Shown here piece after piece: positions 47,785 through 60,000 of a stretch of DNA of 64,000 bases. The notes beneath the pieces are model-generated. The model saw nothing but the letters and a program-made list of their open reading frames with translations, was not told the DNA's origin and searched no databases. The DNA comes from Chondrilla cf. caribensis (taxonomy: Eukaryota; Porifera; Demospongiae; Chondrillida; Chondrillidae): NCBI GenBank assembly GCA_964020155.1, contig OZ026553.1, positions 2,401,979 to 2,465,978 of the forward strand. Reading direction: 5' to 3'. The number at the start of each line of letters is the position of its first letter. The first letter of the stretch is position 1. Made by a program: the position numbers and the translations under genes.

Positions 47785-48102
47785 ATGACTATTACGGGAT
47801 CGAACCTTTCTCTCGGTCTGTACTCGTCCGGATTGGTGGAATTCCCTGCGTCATCGAATGATAAGCGTTTGACTGTCGGTAATAAGACTTACAATGGTGA
47901 AGTAAGTATATATCGATAGAAAGAGAATAATTATCTACTTCTAGCTCTATAATTATCGCCCTGTCCCATCCTGTCTATCCCAGTGTTATGATGATACGTC
48001 AGAAGGACTTATTTCCCCTTACAGGTTTCTTTCGGGAGCGAATACGATCGCCTGCAAAACCCCGGTCAACCCGTGGGCATAAGAAGGCAGTATTCCAGTT
48101 GA
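47785..48102 (+). CDS. Candidate two-exon start of an unknown gene
   Basis: ATG at 47785 reads MTITGSNLSLGLYSSGLVEF and on to 'TYNGE' before a strong donor 'gaa|gtaagt' (47901, phase 0). The acceptor 'cccttacag' (48024) continues in phase: 'VSFGSEYDRLQNPGQPVG', stop at 48100-48102. That gives 64 residues, unless a donor within exon 2 is used. It lies head to head with the condensin copy 2 exon at about 47650. Base composition is less AT-rich than the surroundings. No family is recognised. Confidence 0.4.
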
Positions 48103-49277
48103 AATAGAAGTACCCGTTGGAAACCACAGGTATAGCTCCAAGTCGTTCACCTACCGTTGAGGAAGTACACCTAGGGTGAGTCTGTACCTCATCATTTACG
48201 GTTATGTTCATTGATCGTTTTTACGGAATTATTTCGGTGTTATGCACCATTTCCACGTCTGTTTACATCAACATGTGGCATGGGGGGAGCAGTAATCTGG
48301 TGGAACTAGACCCTCTGCTATCCAAACTCACTGGTGTAGTCAATGATAGACAATTTATACTGCAAATATGCGCATAATCCAATGCAACATATTATATGCA
48401 GAGGAAATATGTTTGCTAATTTCCTGTCTTGTTCTCACGCAATTAACGCCCTGACTTCCTTCGTTACTGATTTAAGGTGATAACTAAGCTTACCCCCATT
48501 AATGCTATAACCTACCCACACAGTTGTCAGGGATCTCAATGAGAACCCCTTCTTGGACTTAAGGGGGTGCAGGCTCTCCCCCCACCTGTGGTGCCGCCCC
48601 CTAGCCTACGAAACCCGGAAGTATTTAATGCTAACCCTGCTTAACTAACCTAATATACCACTTAATTTCCCCTGGGGGATTGAGCCCAAGACTAGGCTTG
48701 AGCCAATTATTCACCCACTCCTGCCCAATATTCTAATCAATAATTCTGCCAAAGCATCCCTATTATTCTTGTACATGTCACCTATTATTTGGGTTGAATA
48801 ATTCTACAGATACAGCATAAACATGTAAGATAAAATAGGTAAGATTTATAAACCATTCAAAACATCATTAGAGTTACGGCCTTGGGAACATGTTTTCCCT
48901 GTAGGAAGTGGGTTACAGTCTTTCTTTTCTTAATGATTCAGAGGGCGTTGGAGACTTTAGTCACTGTAGTCACTCAAATTATTTGCTGAGCTAAGTGATC
49001 TTTCAGTGGTGGTTACACTGTCATTCTCGACACTAGAAGGTTTCTCTGATTCAATAACATTACTGACAACTTCCAGATCCAGGTCACTGGTGTCCATTGA
49101 GTCTATTCCCTATTTTTTGTTGTTATTTCTAGAATCTTACCTATTATTTGCAAATTATTAGCAGTAAGAAGGTGGGCCTATTATTCTGGGAATTATGTGC
49201 ACATAATTGGCTCAAGCCTACCCAAGACCCCCGAAGGGGGTTCCCCCAGGTGAGGAGTGAAGAGTTATTTTACTGTC
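48103..49277. other. No gene recognised
   Basis: Non-coding sequence. 48360-48440 ('acaatttatactgcaa', 'tttcctgtcttgttctcacg') resembles 52640-52740, so a short dispersed repeat is present. Imperfect complementary words ('gcttgagccaattat' at 48698 and 'aattggctcaagcc' at 49204) suggest an inverted repeat of about 510 bp. Confidence 0.4.
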
Positions 49278-49309
49278 TTATTTATCTATTATTACTTGTT
49301 TAAGCACCT

Positions 49310-49495
49310 TACCACAACCCCCTAAGGCATCCTGGGAGTGACATGCCCGGATATCATCCACTGGTAATGTCAACTTTTCTGGTCCAGTGATGGGGATATC
49401 ATACCATTGATAGGAGTTGCTGTCTACCTTCAGTTTGATGGGAACCACAACACTGAGTCTGGGTGGTATTTTGTACGCCATGCACAGGTAGGGAT
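49310..49495 (-). CDS. Unresolved open reading segment
   Basis: The minus strand reads 'YKIPPRLSVVVPIKLKVD', 'YQWYDIPITGPEKLTLPVD', 'ACHSQDALGGCGK' before 'aag|gtgctt'. The opposite strand also has a plausible piece, 'FDGNHNTESGWYFVRHA', before 'cag|gtaggg'. I cannot decide which strand is real. The plus reading would suit the neighbouring IPT/G8-family exons. Confidence 0.3.
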
Positions 49496-49980
49496 ACTCT
49501 TCAATGTTAAACCTGCCATGACAGAGCAGGTCAACGTGAGTGACGCAGTGCACAGAAGACTAGAAACATACACAAGTTTACGGTTTAAGACTATGTACAA
49601 CATTGAGTGTGCACTCACTGTCTGTGGTCACTGGGTTGAGGTCAAAGGGCTTAGCACCATCCTCTTGCACCTACACAAGGGGAGTACAGTTCACAGTAGA
49701 CATTGTAGGATCCTGAAAAATGGCAATCAAACAGCAAATATTACTGTACACCTGCGTAAATAATAGACGTGTATTTACGGTATGCAAGTGTGAGAGTGAA
49801 TAGGAGAATTCTTGTATGTACATCTACGTCAATGAACAAGTGCACATGGATGATGTCAACTCTTTATTAGTATATGTGGTATGTTGTATGGGGAGATCAA
49901 AGCATAAAGAGCCCTCATGAACAATCAAGCCCAAGTGTACGTACACTCACTACAGCCCTACCAGAGGTACTTTAGCTTAG

Positions 49981-52900
49981 CTATACAAATGACTTGGGAT
50001 TACAAACCATGTTTGCACATTAATCTCACCATGATGGAATTCAATCCACAATACTGTTCATACTCTACAACTGTTGGAGTCACACCACTCCATCTCGGCC
50101 AAGCTGCACCCGATTCAAAGTCAAAGTAAGCAACATTGGCAACGGCTGTTTGTTCAAATTCACACTCAGCATGAAATAGGTCCATGATCCTTTCCTCCGC
50201 TGTTAGGCCAGGTAAGGAATACAGAGACATACATACAATCATACGCACTATGTGTACACATACCCACATGCTATACATACACGCATACATATGATACACA
50301 TAAAAAACGAATACCGTGGAGTGGGTAAATTTCGCATAAGAAAATTTCACGAATTCACATTGAAAATGCATTCTCACAGTTTTAATTTCGCAACTCACTG
50401 CCTGTGAGTGTGCGTTTTTTCATGTTCTCTCTGTTCATTGACATCATTAAGCTACTTTTGGAGACTTTTTTTATTTTTGGTGCATTCCCACATTTCGTAT
50501 AATTATAATATTATAGTGTGTAAAGGGGGGCAGACAAATACAGGCCCACCTCATCTACCCTGGTCCCTGTAAACTCTATATATATATATATATATGTTAT
50601 AGCTGTTGTGCATTATAGGTGCATGTGGTCTACTGCTGGATAAACTATGAACTGAGGCATCAGCGTCTTTAGTGCTTTCATGCTTTAGTGTACAGTGGGC
50701 ATAGGGACACCTCATGATGTTGTTGTTGTTGTTTTAGTGCACAGTGGACATAGGGACACCTCATACTGTTGTTGTTTTACTGCACAGTGGGCATAGGGAC
50801 ACCTCCTAGTGTTGTTTCAAACCCGTACATTGTTCATTGCTCAAGTGTAGAATAGTGTATTAATGTCGTGTGTGCTCACAACTTCTTGTGTATGTACTGT
50901 ACATGTACAGGTGGCATTACAACTGCTATGATTTTGAGGACCACGTGAAGGATGTTAGCGGACTTCAGAATGAGGAGTTTATTGTCCTTGGGATGGGCTT
51001 TTATTTCAAGCCCGTGGGCTCTAGTACGGCACTGTATTTTGATGATGTTACCTTTGTGAGTAGCAAAAGAGAGCTTAAGCAGGTATGTACATATGTACGG
51101 TATGTACCTATATGTATTGGTATTTGTGATGTACCGTAGGGCGGAAAAATTTCGTGAGGAGAAATTTTCGCTATTTTCGCGAATGGCTCAAATTCGCGAA
51201 ATTTTAAGTGCGAAAATTTGTTTGCACGAAATTTAACCAGCAAATCTCCTTATAGATATGATATCCACTCACGGAACGTAGAACGAAAACGTTCCTCCTG
51301 CCATAGGATCCTACCGATTGCCACAGTACCATTGTCACCGTGATCAGCCATTTAACGATACACGTGAACGACTATGATGTCAATGAACAGAGAAAACGTG
51401 AAAAAACGCACAATCACAGGCAGCGAGTCGTGAAATTAAAACCACGAAATGCATTTTTCAGTGCGAATTTGCAAAATTTTCTACTGCGAAATTTTCCCTC
51501 CCTACAGTATATTGCAATACTTGTTTGTACAGTATGTGGTATTTGCCTCTCTCTGTGAATACATACTCCTGTGGACTCCCACTGCTGGAAGACATTCATG
51601 GAATGTCTTTTCGTATTCAGCATATGAGTGTGATGGGAATACCACATGAATGTCACATGAAGGTCACATGAAGGTCGCATGAAGGCTGCACTGGTTCTAA
51701 TGTGTAGGTGTTATACTATGTTTATACTGCTCAATGTGTCCCAATTGGCTGGCAATTGTGACTACACACTGTGCTTGGTCCTGGTTATTGCTCTCTGTCC
51801 CATTTTCAACATTTTGTGTGTAATTTTTAATTCCATTAAAACTAGCCTAGAACTAGTTCATTGTTATTGCCATTCACAAAACAGAACTGATCTTATGTAC
51901 AACCTTCCCCATTTTGTGTGCTCAGTGAATATGGTGTGTGTGCGTAGAGTTGGAGCTGGGAAGCTCTAGAAAGCAACATTTTGCAAATTACACAGTCCAC
52001 ACCCCACTATTACGCTGTCACAGATGGGATTCTTTCCTGAACCGAGTAACCTCTGTCTTTCCTGTAGTGTATTATACTTACATATTATGCAGGTACATGC
52101 ATGTGTAATATTGACTTTTCATACTAAGTACATTGTGTATGCAGATGTGTACATACATACTGTAAGTATGGTAGTTTACACATTGTGTATGTACGTACAT
52201 TCCTGATTTTACAGGCAATACTGTAAGCCACACCTGGGCAAACGTCCCACCCCAAATTTAAGTAGTAGTGTTTGTCGTTGATCGTATTACAGTGAACAGT
52301 AGTGCTGGATGAGATCATTAAAGTTGAGAGTGCTTTCAACTCAGGCCTGTACATTTGTACGTATGTAATTCTGTCTACAAACCTCTTTACAGTCCCACTG
52401 TTAAACTAATAATAACTTTCATTTTGCTCTCGAGACATATCTCTTGTGTACAATGCAATGTTCTTTGAGTAATTGACCAAACTTTCAAGTTTGAAGTGTT
52501 AATTGCTGCGGGTATTCACAAACCTTCCTTTGTAGTGTGTTTTGTTTGTAATTTTATGGAAAAGTATTTCCCATAAAATTCTCCAGTACTGTGTGTACAT
52601 ACAGCATGTAATAGTTGTATCCTGGTGTGATAAATGATAGATAATTTATACTGCAATATAGCACATAGTCCAGTACAACATATTATATGCAATAGGGATG
52701 TATTTACCAATTTCCTGCCTTGTTCTCACGCAATTAATCCTAGCAATGAAACCTGTCTGGTGACCTGTGCTGTATCACTGACCTGTGCTACATGGCTTAC
52801 TGTATGTACACACAGTTTTTCCTTCAATCTACCCCTCAACCAGGATACAAGTGTATATGTAGGTGCATTCAGCTTCATCCTATATGTATCCATTGATCAT

Positions 52901-55900
52901 CCTATTTACTCACACTGGCAAATGTCTTTTTTTGGTTCACATGTCATAATGCTTACAGATATTATGTGCATGAATATATGTGTATGCATGTATGTATGTA
53001 TGTACGTATTTACGTATGTTCTTGCTATCAACCTATCCATATTGCCCTTATTCGCCTTCAGCATGTTCCTCCCTCTCGACCCAATGGAATGGCCTTGAAT
53101 ACCGTAGACATTGAACTGTACGAGACCCACCCAAATGCCGATGTTTGGAATGTGACACTGGTGATGGAGATCCTCCCTTCACTCTGTGACTACGACATAC
53201 CCCTCATGGCCTTTTTGGGAGGTAATTCAATACAAATGTATGAACTTAATTTTGTGATAAGGACCTTATTGTTGCTCCTTATCGCTTCATACCACAAGTG
53301 TGTCAGTGGAGCTGAGATCTTTGCTCCTCACACAGATGGCTCCAGTTAAGACTGTACTCACTAGGATCATTTCTATAGTACGTGTCTATCCTTCGTTCTC
53401 CTACGAAGGCAAACCCCTCAACCACGATGAGCATTCCCTTCTTAGCATGAATGGTACAAAGTGTCACACACTTTGTAGCTGATGACTGTCCTTCTCCTTT
53501 CAGGACAAGGATGGAGGGAATGCAATCAGAGTGGTTGAGACGTGTGTACATTACGGCATGAAGAATGATTAAATTCAATTGTGTTCATTTTGTAGTGTAC
53601 TATTATAGTGTCTACAGTGCTATTATAAAATTAATATGATAATGTGATATAATATGATTAAGTAAAGTCTGTGATAGTTGTAATCATTTCGCTGTTATGC
53701 GAGGGTGGCAGACCCACAAGATTTTTAACCTGTATTACTCCGCTTTTTTGCAATTGAGTTTTAATACATCCTACGTTTTATGTACGTACAGTGATATGTA
53801 TTTGTTTGTATGTGTCCTCTTTCCCATTTTAGTGTTGTGTGGACTTTGTACAAGAATTTTGCATTTGCCAAACACTTTTGACAACAAACATGTGTGTACT
53901 TACATCATGTTATGGTGTTGTATTATGCCTCATTACCAATTGATATCATTCTAACAAGAAGTGTATACAGTGGAAACTTTTTAGAGTGGATCACTTGGAA
54001 CTAGCTAATGTGTCCACCATAGAGAGTTCCACCCTTTCAGAAGTAAATAGTGTCAGCACTGTGGGAATGTCTATTTTGGTGGGTGGGAGGGAGGTGATTT
54101 CTATGGTGTCCTTGATCCAGAGTGTCCCTAAATAGAGGGTCTACTATAAGCCCATATCACACAGGTTGTATTATGCCATATTCCCACTTAGCATTATCCT
54201 AACATTAACTATTTTGTCTCATTCCATATATTTAGTCTCTCTTGCTATTGCTCTAAACAATATTACAGTACTCTTACAGTACTTTCAGTAAAAAAACTGA
54301 ACGTATAGGCCATCTTACTTCGTCGCTCAAAACAAATCAGACTGTCACTATGCAAGAATTTTCACGTATCTTTGTCACTGACCTGTGCCTCAAGTAAATA
54401 TCATTTGCTTAAGAATGCTGTAGAAGTACAGGCCATTTATTAATGGGTTAGGGACATGTCAACTACGTATGGTTAAAAAATGGGTACGGATATGCCCATA
54501 GTACGTTCAGTTATAATACTCAAAGTACCATATGTATACTAAAAGTGAATGTGTATCTACTCCTCTCTGTTTTTGTGTAGATTTCTTCAAGTGCAATCAG
54601 CCACTACTCAACAATGGATGTTGACTGGAACATTACTCAAAATGAACAGGAAATCCATTCAAATTCTCACACTGTTATCACTTTCCAATGGAATAGGTAT
54701 GCTAGTGTAACATTTAGTACCAAGACCAGCAATATATGCATCAATATAGTGAAATGTCTACACACAGTACTTCAGAATCTATGCATGTTTAGAACAGTGC
54801 AGTCCAGTATAATATTGAAGACCTGTAGTTTGTGTATGTTAGTGGCTTCCCGTGTGGTATCTGTTTTAAAATTCCATTATTGATTGCTTGTACTGCAGTC
54901 TACCTCTAAGCTGTTTCCTCCCAGCCACGTGTGTGATAGTGCCGAACCAGTGGTATCATTACATGTCTACTCTGCTCAGGTGGACCAACTAGCCTACAAG
55001 ACTTGTAATCTTTCCAATGGCATCGTTTGGCATGCAGTACTGCTGAAGGCACTGTATCTATTGCATTCAAAGAAAATAGGACCTGGTACTTGGTGGATGC
55101 AGTTGAACACAACTGTAGGAATGAATACAAGCTATCAGTAAGACGTACATGTGAACTGTCATGTAAGATCTGTTCATTTCCATACCCTCGTTTAGTATAG
55201 ACACAATGTGCTTGTAAGGCCTCAATGTGCTTGTAAGCCGTCCACCTCCATGTAAGGAATAACAATTTGAAAGCAACCATGCCAGATATTATGACCTTGC
55301 AAGTGTTTGTCAGTTGTGTACAAGATGTTAACTGATGAAATCCGCATATTTTCTCTCCCCTTCCTTGTCCCTCTTCCTCACTCCTTCCATCTCTCTCTCC
55401 TCTTGCTCAATCTACCTCTCTTTCTATCCCTCTCTGTCTCCCTCTCCATCTCCGTCTCCATCTCCATTTCCCTGTCCTCCCTCTGTTTCCCTCTCCCTCT
55501 CACTGTCCTTATCCTTCTCCCTCCCTCTCCCCCTTCCTCCCTTTCCTTCTCCCTTTCCCTCTCCCTCTCCTTCTCCCTTTCCCTCTCCCTCTCCCTCTCC
55601 CTCTCCCTCTCCCTCTCCCTCTCCCCCTCCCTTTCCCTTTCCCTCCCTCCTGGTTGTGCGAACCCTCAATCATCCAAGCAGCATAACTACATTATAGCAT
55701 CAGCCATTTTAAAACTACATGTTGTGATTTAATTCCACAATGATGTACCGACATAAAGAGCACAAAAGTAGATCTTGTGAAATTTACAAAGTAAGGTTAC
55801 CGTAATTAAACCAGTTACTCTATGAAATATTGAAGCCTGAATTGAAAGGCGTAGTATTGATGTGTTGTAATGGGCAAATAGTGAGTTAAGTGGCTGATTT

Positions 55901-57040
55901 ACAAGTCAATTCAGTTATTTGAAATTTTACTTATGACTAAACACTTGAGACCTATTAAGAGACAATTGCTAGGGGGGGTTGCACAAGTAAGGTTATATAT
56001 ATTGCACCAGTAGGTTATATACTGTACCAGTAGGTTATATACTGTACCAGTAGGTTATATATTGTACCAGTGTCATGTACGTAACACATTTTACATTGCA
56101 CCTTCTCCTACAGGTCAAAGTAGGGAACATTCACGAGATTGTGTGGGGTATACCAGGTGGGGGGGAAGTGGACCACAGGCTACCATAATCTGGTGGAGAT
56201 CCGTAATGTTCCTACCAGGAATGTCTGTGAGCTTGCAAACCCTGGATCCACAGGAGCATCAGAAGTTGGTCAGGTATGTACGTGTACTTGTCCACATGCA
56301 TATGCTGGGCCGGAAATAGCAATCACCCTTCTATGTGTGTACATCTTGGTAACAGTGATATTTGATGGCCAGTAGTAATAAAGTTCATATGTACTGCAGA
56401 TGTATGCACGTAATATGTGTGATCTCTGACAAGATGTTAGAATCGTACAGTCAACCCTAATGTATCCGATCATTGTGGCCTTCAGTCCAAGTTGATCATT
56501 TGAGTGTAGTGTGTTGTGACGAGGACTGTCTGTTAAGAGAGAATTTTAGAGGAATCATGTCCAAATAATTAGAGCCGAGTTCAGATCACTTCCATTGGTA
56601 CACAATAGCTGTGAATTACTGTAACACTTGTAAACAGTTGTAAACAGCTCCTTCTGTAGTGGGTAAATAGAATAGTACATACTCCACACAAATACACATA
56701 ACGCTCTAATTCGCCTTAGCATTTGAATGTTTGTGTGAATTTCATCTGAAATCACATGTTTGATAATATATCGTTCTCCTTCATCCTATTGGAAGCCATT
56801 GTATCTAGAACAGAATGTACCTATGTGTATAGAGAGAATGTGGGTACCTGTCTTCATCCTCCAGGTTACAGCTGATGCATACGACGAGGGTGACACGGAT
56901 CCTGTTCATACCCTGGTGGAATGGTACCGTCCGAGTGTGGACAACAGCGTGATAGTCCCCCACCTGTCTCCGGAGACCTACTACTTCATATGCGGTGTGG
57001 CAGGTCACTGCAGTGCTGGGATGAAACTGAAGGTGGACTA
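49981..57040 (+). CDS. PKHD1L1 (fibrocystin-L)-like gene segment with a phytocyanin-type domain
   Basis: Exon chain with agreeing phases: 49981-50125 ('YCSYSTTVGVTPLHLG', phase 2 out), 50911-51082 ('WHYNCYDFEDHVKDVSG', 'GSSTALYFDDVTFVSS'), 53062-53221 ('PPSRPNGMALNTVDIELY', 'CDYDIPLMAFLGG'), 53346-53377 ('KTVLTRIIS'), 54581-54696 ('YSTMDVDWNIT'), 55038-55137 ('GTVSIAFKENRTWYLVD'), 56114-56273 and 56865-57040 (cupredoxin). The order 'WxYxC ... IDEV/FDDV ... PxPNGM ... CxxxxPL ... TRxxxSSxxIS' is that of the repeating extracellular region of fibrocystin-L; this recognition is by eye. One frame break lies in a run of seven G (56159-56165). After 57040 the coding sequence joins repeat DNA abruptly, so the 3' part is missing here. 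Introns hold a MITE and a CT-rich microsatellite. Confidence 0.6.
50690..50815. repeat. Short tandem repeat, 3 units of ~60 bp
   Basis: 'cacagtggrcatagggacac' followed by 'ctc' and a GTT run occurs three times, next to a (TA)n run at 50578-50595. It lies in the intron before the exon at 50911. Confidence 0.7.
51134..51507. mobile_element. 374-bp TA-flanked MITE rich in 'gcgaaattt'
   Basis: Ends 'ccgtagggcggaaaaatttc' and complement of 'gaaattttccctccctacag' are flanked by TA (51132-51133, 51508-51509). It starts 51 bp after the donor of the exon ending at 51082. A related fragment lies at 50305-50400 ('gtaaatttcgcataag'). Confidence 0.75.
53965..54152. mobile_element. Possible short MITE
   Basis: 'cagtggaaactttttagagt' at the left and 'cctaaatagagggtctac' at the right are imperfectly inverted; both are next to TA. 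Weak support. Confidence 0.35.
55345..55650. repeat. CT-rich polypyrimidine microsatellite
   Basis: About 300 bp almost purely C and T on the plus strand, with 'ctctcc' and 'ctttcc' hexamers most regular at 55550-55640. It lies in the intron between the exons ending at 55137 and starting at 56114. Confidence 0.95.
55990..56072. repeat. ~21-bp tandem repeat, 4 units
   Basis: 'ggttatatactgtaccagta' repeated four times with small changes, 40 bp upstream of the cupredoxin exon. Confidence 0.85.
56114..57040 (+). CDS. Two-exon phytocyanin-like cupredoxin domain
   Basis: Exon 56114-56273 gives 'KWTTGYHNLVEIRNVP' and a Cys ('RNVCELANPG'). This matches the phytocyanin segment with the first copper His ('HNVVEV', then a Cys). 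Exon 56865-57040, joined in phase 0 ('cctccag|gtt aca gct'), gives 'YYFICGVAGHCSAGMKLKV': Cys-x4-His-x4-Met plus the disulfide Cys, so all four copper ligands and both disulfide Cys are present. The frame break at the G run (56159-56165) separates 'VGNIHEIVWGIPGG' from 'KWTTGYHN'. Phytocyanins are best known from plants; in an animal IPT/G8 protein this is unusual. Transfer versus convergence is open. Confidence 0.7.
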
Positions 57041-60000
57041 TGCACAGAATTCTATGCAATTTGTAATCTAAAGCATACCTATGTCACATCAGGTGAAGTT
57101 GCCCAGCTCTCAGCAATCTGATCAGTTTCCATGTATCTGACTCAAGTGGGACTGCATTTTGCTCAAGAAATGCCAATTTCTACTCCCAACACACGCATGC
57201 ATGTTTGCAGTGACAGCCTATTTTGTAAAAGTGGGAATGACGTTATGTATTAACAATTTCTGACCGAACTGATCTCTATCTTAATGCGAACTAATGTTGT
57301 ATTACACATGCTGCTAACATGTGAGTGGGGGGGGGTTGATTGTTGAAAATACCCCAGAATTTATCTTAGAGTATGTATCTCAAGTTTCCTCCAGACCCAC
57401 CCTAGTTACAGCACACTCTGCTGTGCATGGCCAAACTGGTTTTTGCCCTCATGCCATAGCCCTGGTGGATGTGTATCAGAGAGGAGCTTTAAATTATATT
57501 GTGGAATATATTGACAGATTACACAAATGATGTTAAAGAAGCCAGGTTATGAATGGTATACAGTATGTATATATTATATTATACGTAAGTGTTAATTGTT
57601 AGGCAAGGTGGAGTTTAATGTTCAATTATATGTCTGGTTACAGTGGAAGTTTTGATTTATTGAAGTTACCCTTACTAGGCTTTTAAAGGTTTATAATTAC
57701 CTTAAGTGTGTGCTATTTTACCATTTGAAGGTGGCAAATCACTACAGAGTGATAAGGAATACACCCATGACCCGAGGTATGATCCACATTTCTACTATGA
57801 TGTGGAGGACGCCATGCAGAAGTACCGACTGGAGCAGCCCAAGCCAGGCAACAGTTACTGAGCAAAGCTTTGTACCGCCATTCATTTATTGATTTGACAT
57901 TTATTTGATATGTCTAGTCTGTCTTCTGTAAGGTACCCAGTAGTCACTCTGCAGCTGTATATTGTAACTAAACTCGAATTTATAATAATGTAGCTGAGGG
58001 TGAGGTTATATGAATGTGATCCCAGCTATAAAGGAAGTCAAGGGTGTTAAATGTAGATGGTGACAGTGTGTGTGTATAATATGAACTTGATATTAGTACA
58101 TGATAGTATTAGACGTAGTGTTAAATGTAGATGCTGTATAATAATATTATGAACATAATATTATTAGTACATGTAGTACATGATAGTATTAGACGTAGTG
58201 CATAACATGTTAGAAGTTTACACAGTCACCAGATCAACTATAATTCAAGCATGTCAAGTATGCCATACTGTATACTGTGCTATATATTGATGATTTCTGT
58301 ACTATTTTTATATAGTATATTGATATTTTATCAGACCTTTCTGCGGGCCTCAACTAACTTATGAAACACTTCCCGTCTCTGTACCTAACCCGTAACCCAA
58401 GCTACATTTGAAGGTGTTTAGTATATTTTCAATGTATGGGATAGTATAGGAGATAAAACGTTAAGCACCTTTTTAATAGCTCATGAGAAAGTGGGCGTGT
58501 CAACAAGATAGTTCTACCAGACCTAGCTGGGAACCTAACTAACTTATGAGACAATTCCCATTTCTGTACCTAACCCGTAATCCAAGCTACATTCGAAGGT
58601 GCTTAGTATATTTTCAATGTATGGGAGATAAAACGTTAGGCACCTTTTTGAATAGCTCATTGGAAAGTGGGCGTGTCATCCTGATACTTTTATCAGACCT
58701 TACTGCAGACTTGAACTAACTTATGAAACACTTCCCGTTTCTATACCTAACCCGTAACCCAAGCTACATTCGAAAGCGCTTAGAATTTTTTCAATGTATG
58801 GGATAGTATAGGAGATATAACGTTAAGCACCTTTTTGAATAGCTCATGGGAAAGTGGGCGTGTTAACGTGATATTTCTACCAGACGTAGCTGTGGACCTA
58901 CACTAACTTATGAAACAATTCCTATTTCTGTACCTAACCCGTCACCCAAGCTACATTCGAACGTGCTTAGCAAATTTTCAATGTATGGGATATTATAGGA
59001 GATAAAATGTTAAGCACCTTTTTGAATAGCTCATGGGAAAGTGGGCATGTCAACGTCAAACTTCTACCAGACTTAGCTGATGACCTAAACTAACTTATAA
59101 GACAATTCCCGTTTCTGTCTCCAACCCATTACCCAAGCTACATTCGAAAGTGCTTAGTATTTTTTTAATGTATGGGATAGTATAGGAGATAAAACATTAA
59201 GCACCTTTTTGAATAGCTCATGGGAAAGTGGGCATGTCATCCTGATATTTTTATCAGACCTTTCTGCGGACTTGAACTAACTTATGAAACACTTCCCGTT
59301 TCTGTACCCAACCCATAACCCAAGCTACATTTGAAAGTGCTTAGTATTTTTTCAATGTATGGGATAGTATAGGAGATAAAAGTTTAAGCACCTTTTTTAA
59401 TAGCTCATGGGAAAGTGGGCGTGTCAACGTGATATTTCTACCAGACATTTCTGCGGGCTTGAACTAACTTATGAAACACTTCCCATTTCTGTACCTAATC
59501 CATAACCCAAGCTACATTCGAAAGTGCTTAGTATTTTTTCAATGTATGGAATAGTATAGGAGATACAACGTTAAGCACCTTTTTGAATAGCTCATAGGAA
59601 AATGGGCGTGTCAACGTCAAACTTCTACCAGACTTAGCTGGGGAACTAAACTAACTTATGAGACAATTCCCGTTTCTGTATCTAACCCATTACCCAAGCT
59701 ACATTCGAAGGTGCTTAGTATTTTTTCAACGTATGGGATAATATAGGAGATAAAATGTTAAACACCTTTTTGAATAGCTCATGGGAAAGTGGGCGTGTCA
59801 TCCTGATACTTTATCAGACCTTTCTGCGGGCTTGAACTAACTTATGAGGCACTTCCCGTTTCTGTATCTAACCCGTAACCCAAGCTACATTCGAATGTGC
59901 TTAGTATATTTTCAATGTATATTGGATAGTATAGGAGATAAAACGTTAAGCACCTTTTTTTAATTGCTCATGGAAAAGTGGGCGTGTCAACATGATTTTT

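Noticed and set aside
49407..49763. A 118-codon plus-strand gene
   Set aside because: It overlaps an equally good minus-strand reading and shows no recognised domain; listed only as unresolved.
55307..55732. Ser/Leu/Pro-rich protein
   Set aside because: Translation of a polypyrimidine tract within an intron.
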